Below are positions 5,460 to 5,654 of a DNA stretch of 5,654 nucleotides, piece by piece. The notes beneath the pieces were generated by a model that saw only the letters and a list, made by a program, of their open reading frames with translations, was not told the DNA's origin and made no database searches. Positions within the stretch are counted from its first letter, which is position 1. Every line of letters starts with the position of its first letter. The stretch spans positions 1 to 5,654 of the forward strand of contig DMZT01000410.1 of assembly GCA_003484865.1 (NCBI GenBank), in the 5' to 3' direction. This DNA comes from Stenotrophomonas sp. GTDB taxonomy: Bacteria; Pseudomonadota; Gammaproteobacteria; Xanthomonadales; Xanthomonadaceae. A program made the position numbers and the translations under genes.

Positions 5460-5654
5460 AGCCGGCGTCGGCCGGGATCTCGTACAGCTCCAGCGGCAGG
5501 TCGTCCGGGTCGGCGAAGAAGGTGAAGCGGCGGCCGGTGTATTCGTCCACCCGGATCGGTTCGCAGGCCACCCCGGCCGCGGTCAGGCGGGCGATCATGG
5601 GCTCCAGCGTGTGCACGAGGAAGGCCAGGTGGCGCAGGCCCTGCGCCTCGGGGC
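5458..5654 (-). CDS. VOC (glyoxalase-fold) family protein, YaeR-like, C-terminal part (partial, cut by right edge)
   Basis: The last 64 codons of a gene whose start lies beyond the right edge; this is the second beta-alpha-beta-beta-beta module of a vicinal oxygen chelate protein. Seen directly: GLRHLAFLV (visible residues 5-13), EPIRVDEYTGRRFTFFADPD (31-50) and LPLELYE (52-58). This pattern closely recalls E. coli YaeR (GloA2) and related small metal-dependent glyoxalase-like proteins. His8 and Glu55 of the visible part are the expected metal ligands of this half. The family uses a divalent metal for lyase, isomerase or dioxygenase chemistry; the substrate of YaeR-type members is not well established. 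The stop is TGA at 5460-5458. It is on the same strand as the DUF2147 gene with a 101-base gap. Confidence 0.85.
   Translation of the reverse strand, partial: PEAQGLRHLAFLVHTLEPMIARLTAAGVACEPIRVDEYTGRRFTFFADPDDLPLELYEIPADAG

Noticed and set aside
1..5654. Search by eye for tRNA, rRNA, CRISPR arrays, insertion sequences, attachment sites or toxin-antitoxin pairs
   Set aside because: No such structure is visible. Gaps between genes are all under 200 bases, and composition is uniform across the window, so there is no sign of an accessory island.

Overview
The window is a GC-rich (roughly two-thirds G+C by eye), gene-dense piece of a bacterial chromosome. The gene content, the protein styles and the long antisense open frames typical of high-GC coding DNA suggest a gammaproteobacterium of the Xanthomonadaceae (Xanthomonas, Stenotrophomonas, Lysobacter or a relative). 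This placement is an inference from recalled gene types; no search was run.

Layout, left to right. (1) 1-933, minus strand: the first 311 residues of an MprF-type membrane protein (flippase domain), cut by the left edge. (2) 1127-1474, plus strand: a small RidA/YjgF-family protein of the YoaB type, divergent from the first gene and the only plus-strand gene. (3) 1475-1585: a convergent gap with a long hairpin and a five-copy 7-base tandem repeat. (4) 1586-4814, minus strand: an apparent three-gene operon read metG (methionyl-tRNA synthetase), then a HAD-IB phosphatase with a TTG start, then a short soluble RnfB-like protein with three predicted [4Fe-4S] sites. (5) 4815-4912: a compact gap with a strong intrinsic terminator (10-bp stem, UUCG loop) for the upstream gene, and a candidate metG promoter directly after it. 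(6) 4913-5356, minus strand: a secreted DUF2147 protein. (7) 5458-5654, minus strand: the C-terminal 64 residues of a VOC (glyoxalase-fold) protein of the YaeR type, cut by the right edge.

Functionally this is mostly housekeeping and envelope or stress-related metabolism: tRNA charging, reactive enamine/imine removal, a phosphatase, an electron-transfer protein, membrane lipid modification and a small periplasmic protein. There are no mobile elements, CRISPR arrays, tRNA or rRNA genes, or signs of recent transfer. I do not see an undescribed multi-gene system. The points most worth a second look are the orphan, membrane-anchor-less RnfB in the metG operon, the heptamer repeat and hairpin between the convergent genes, and the tightly packed terminator/promoter upstream of metG.
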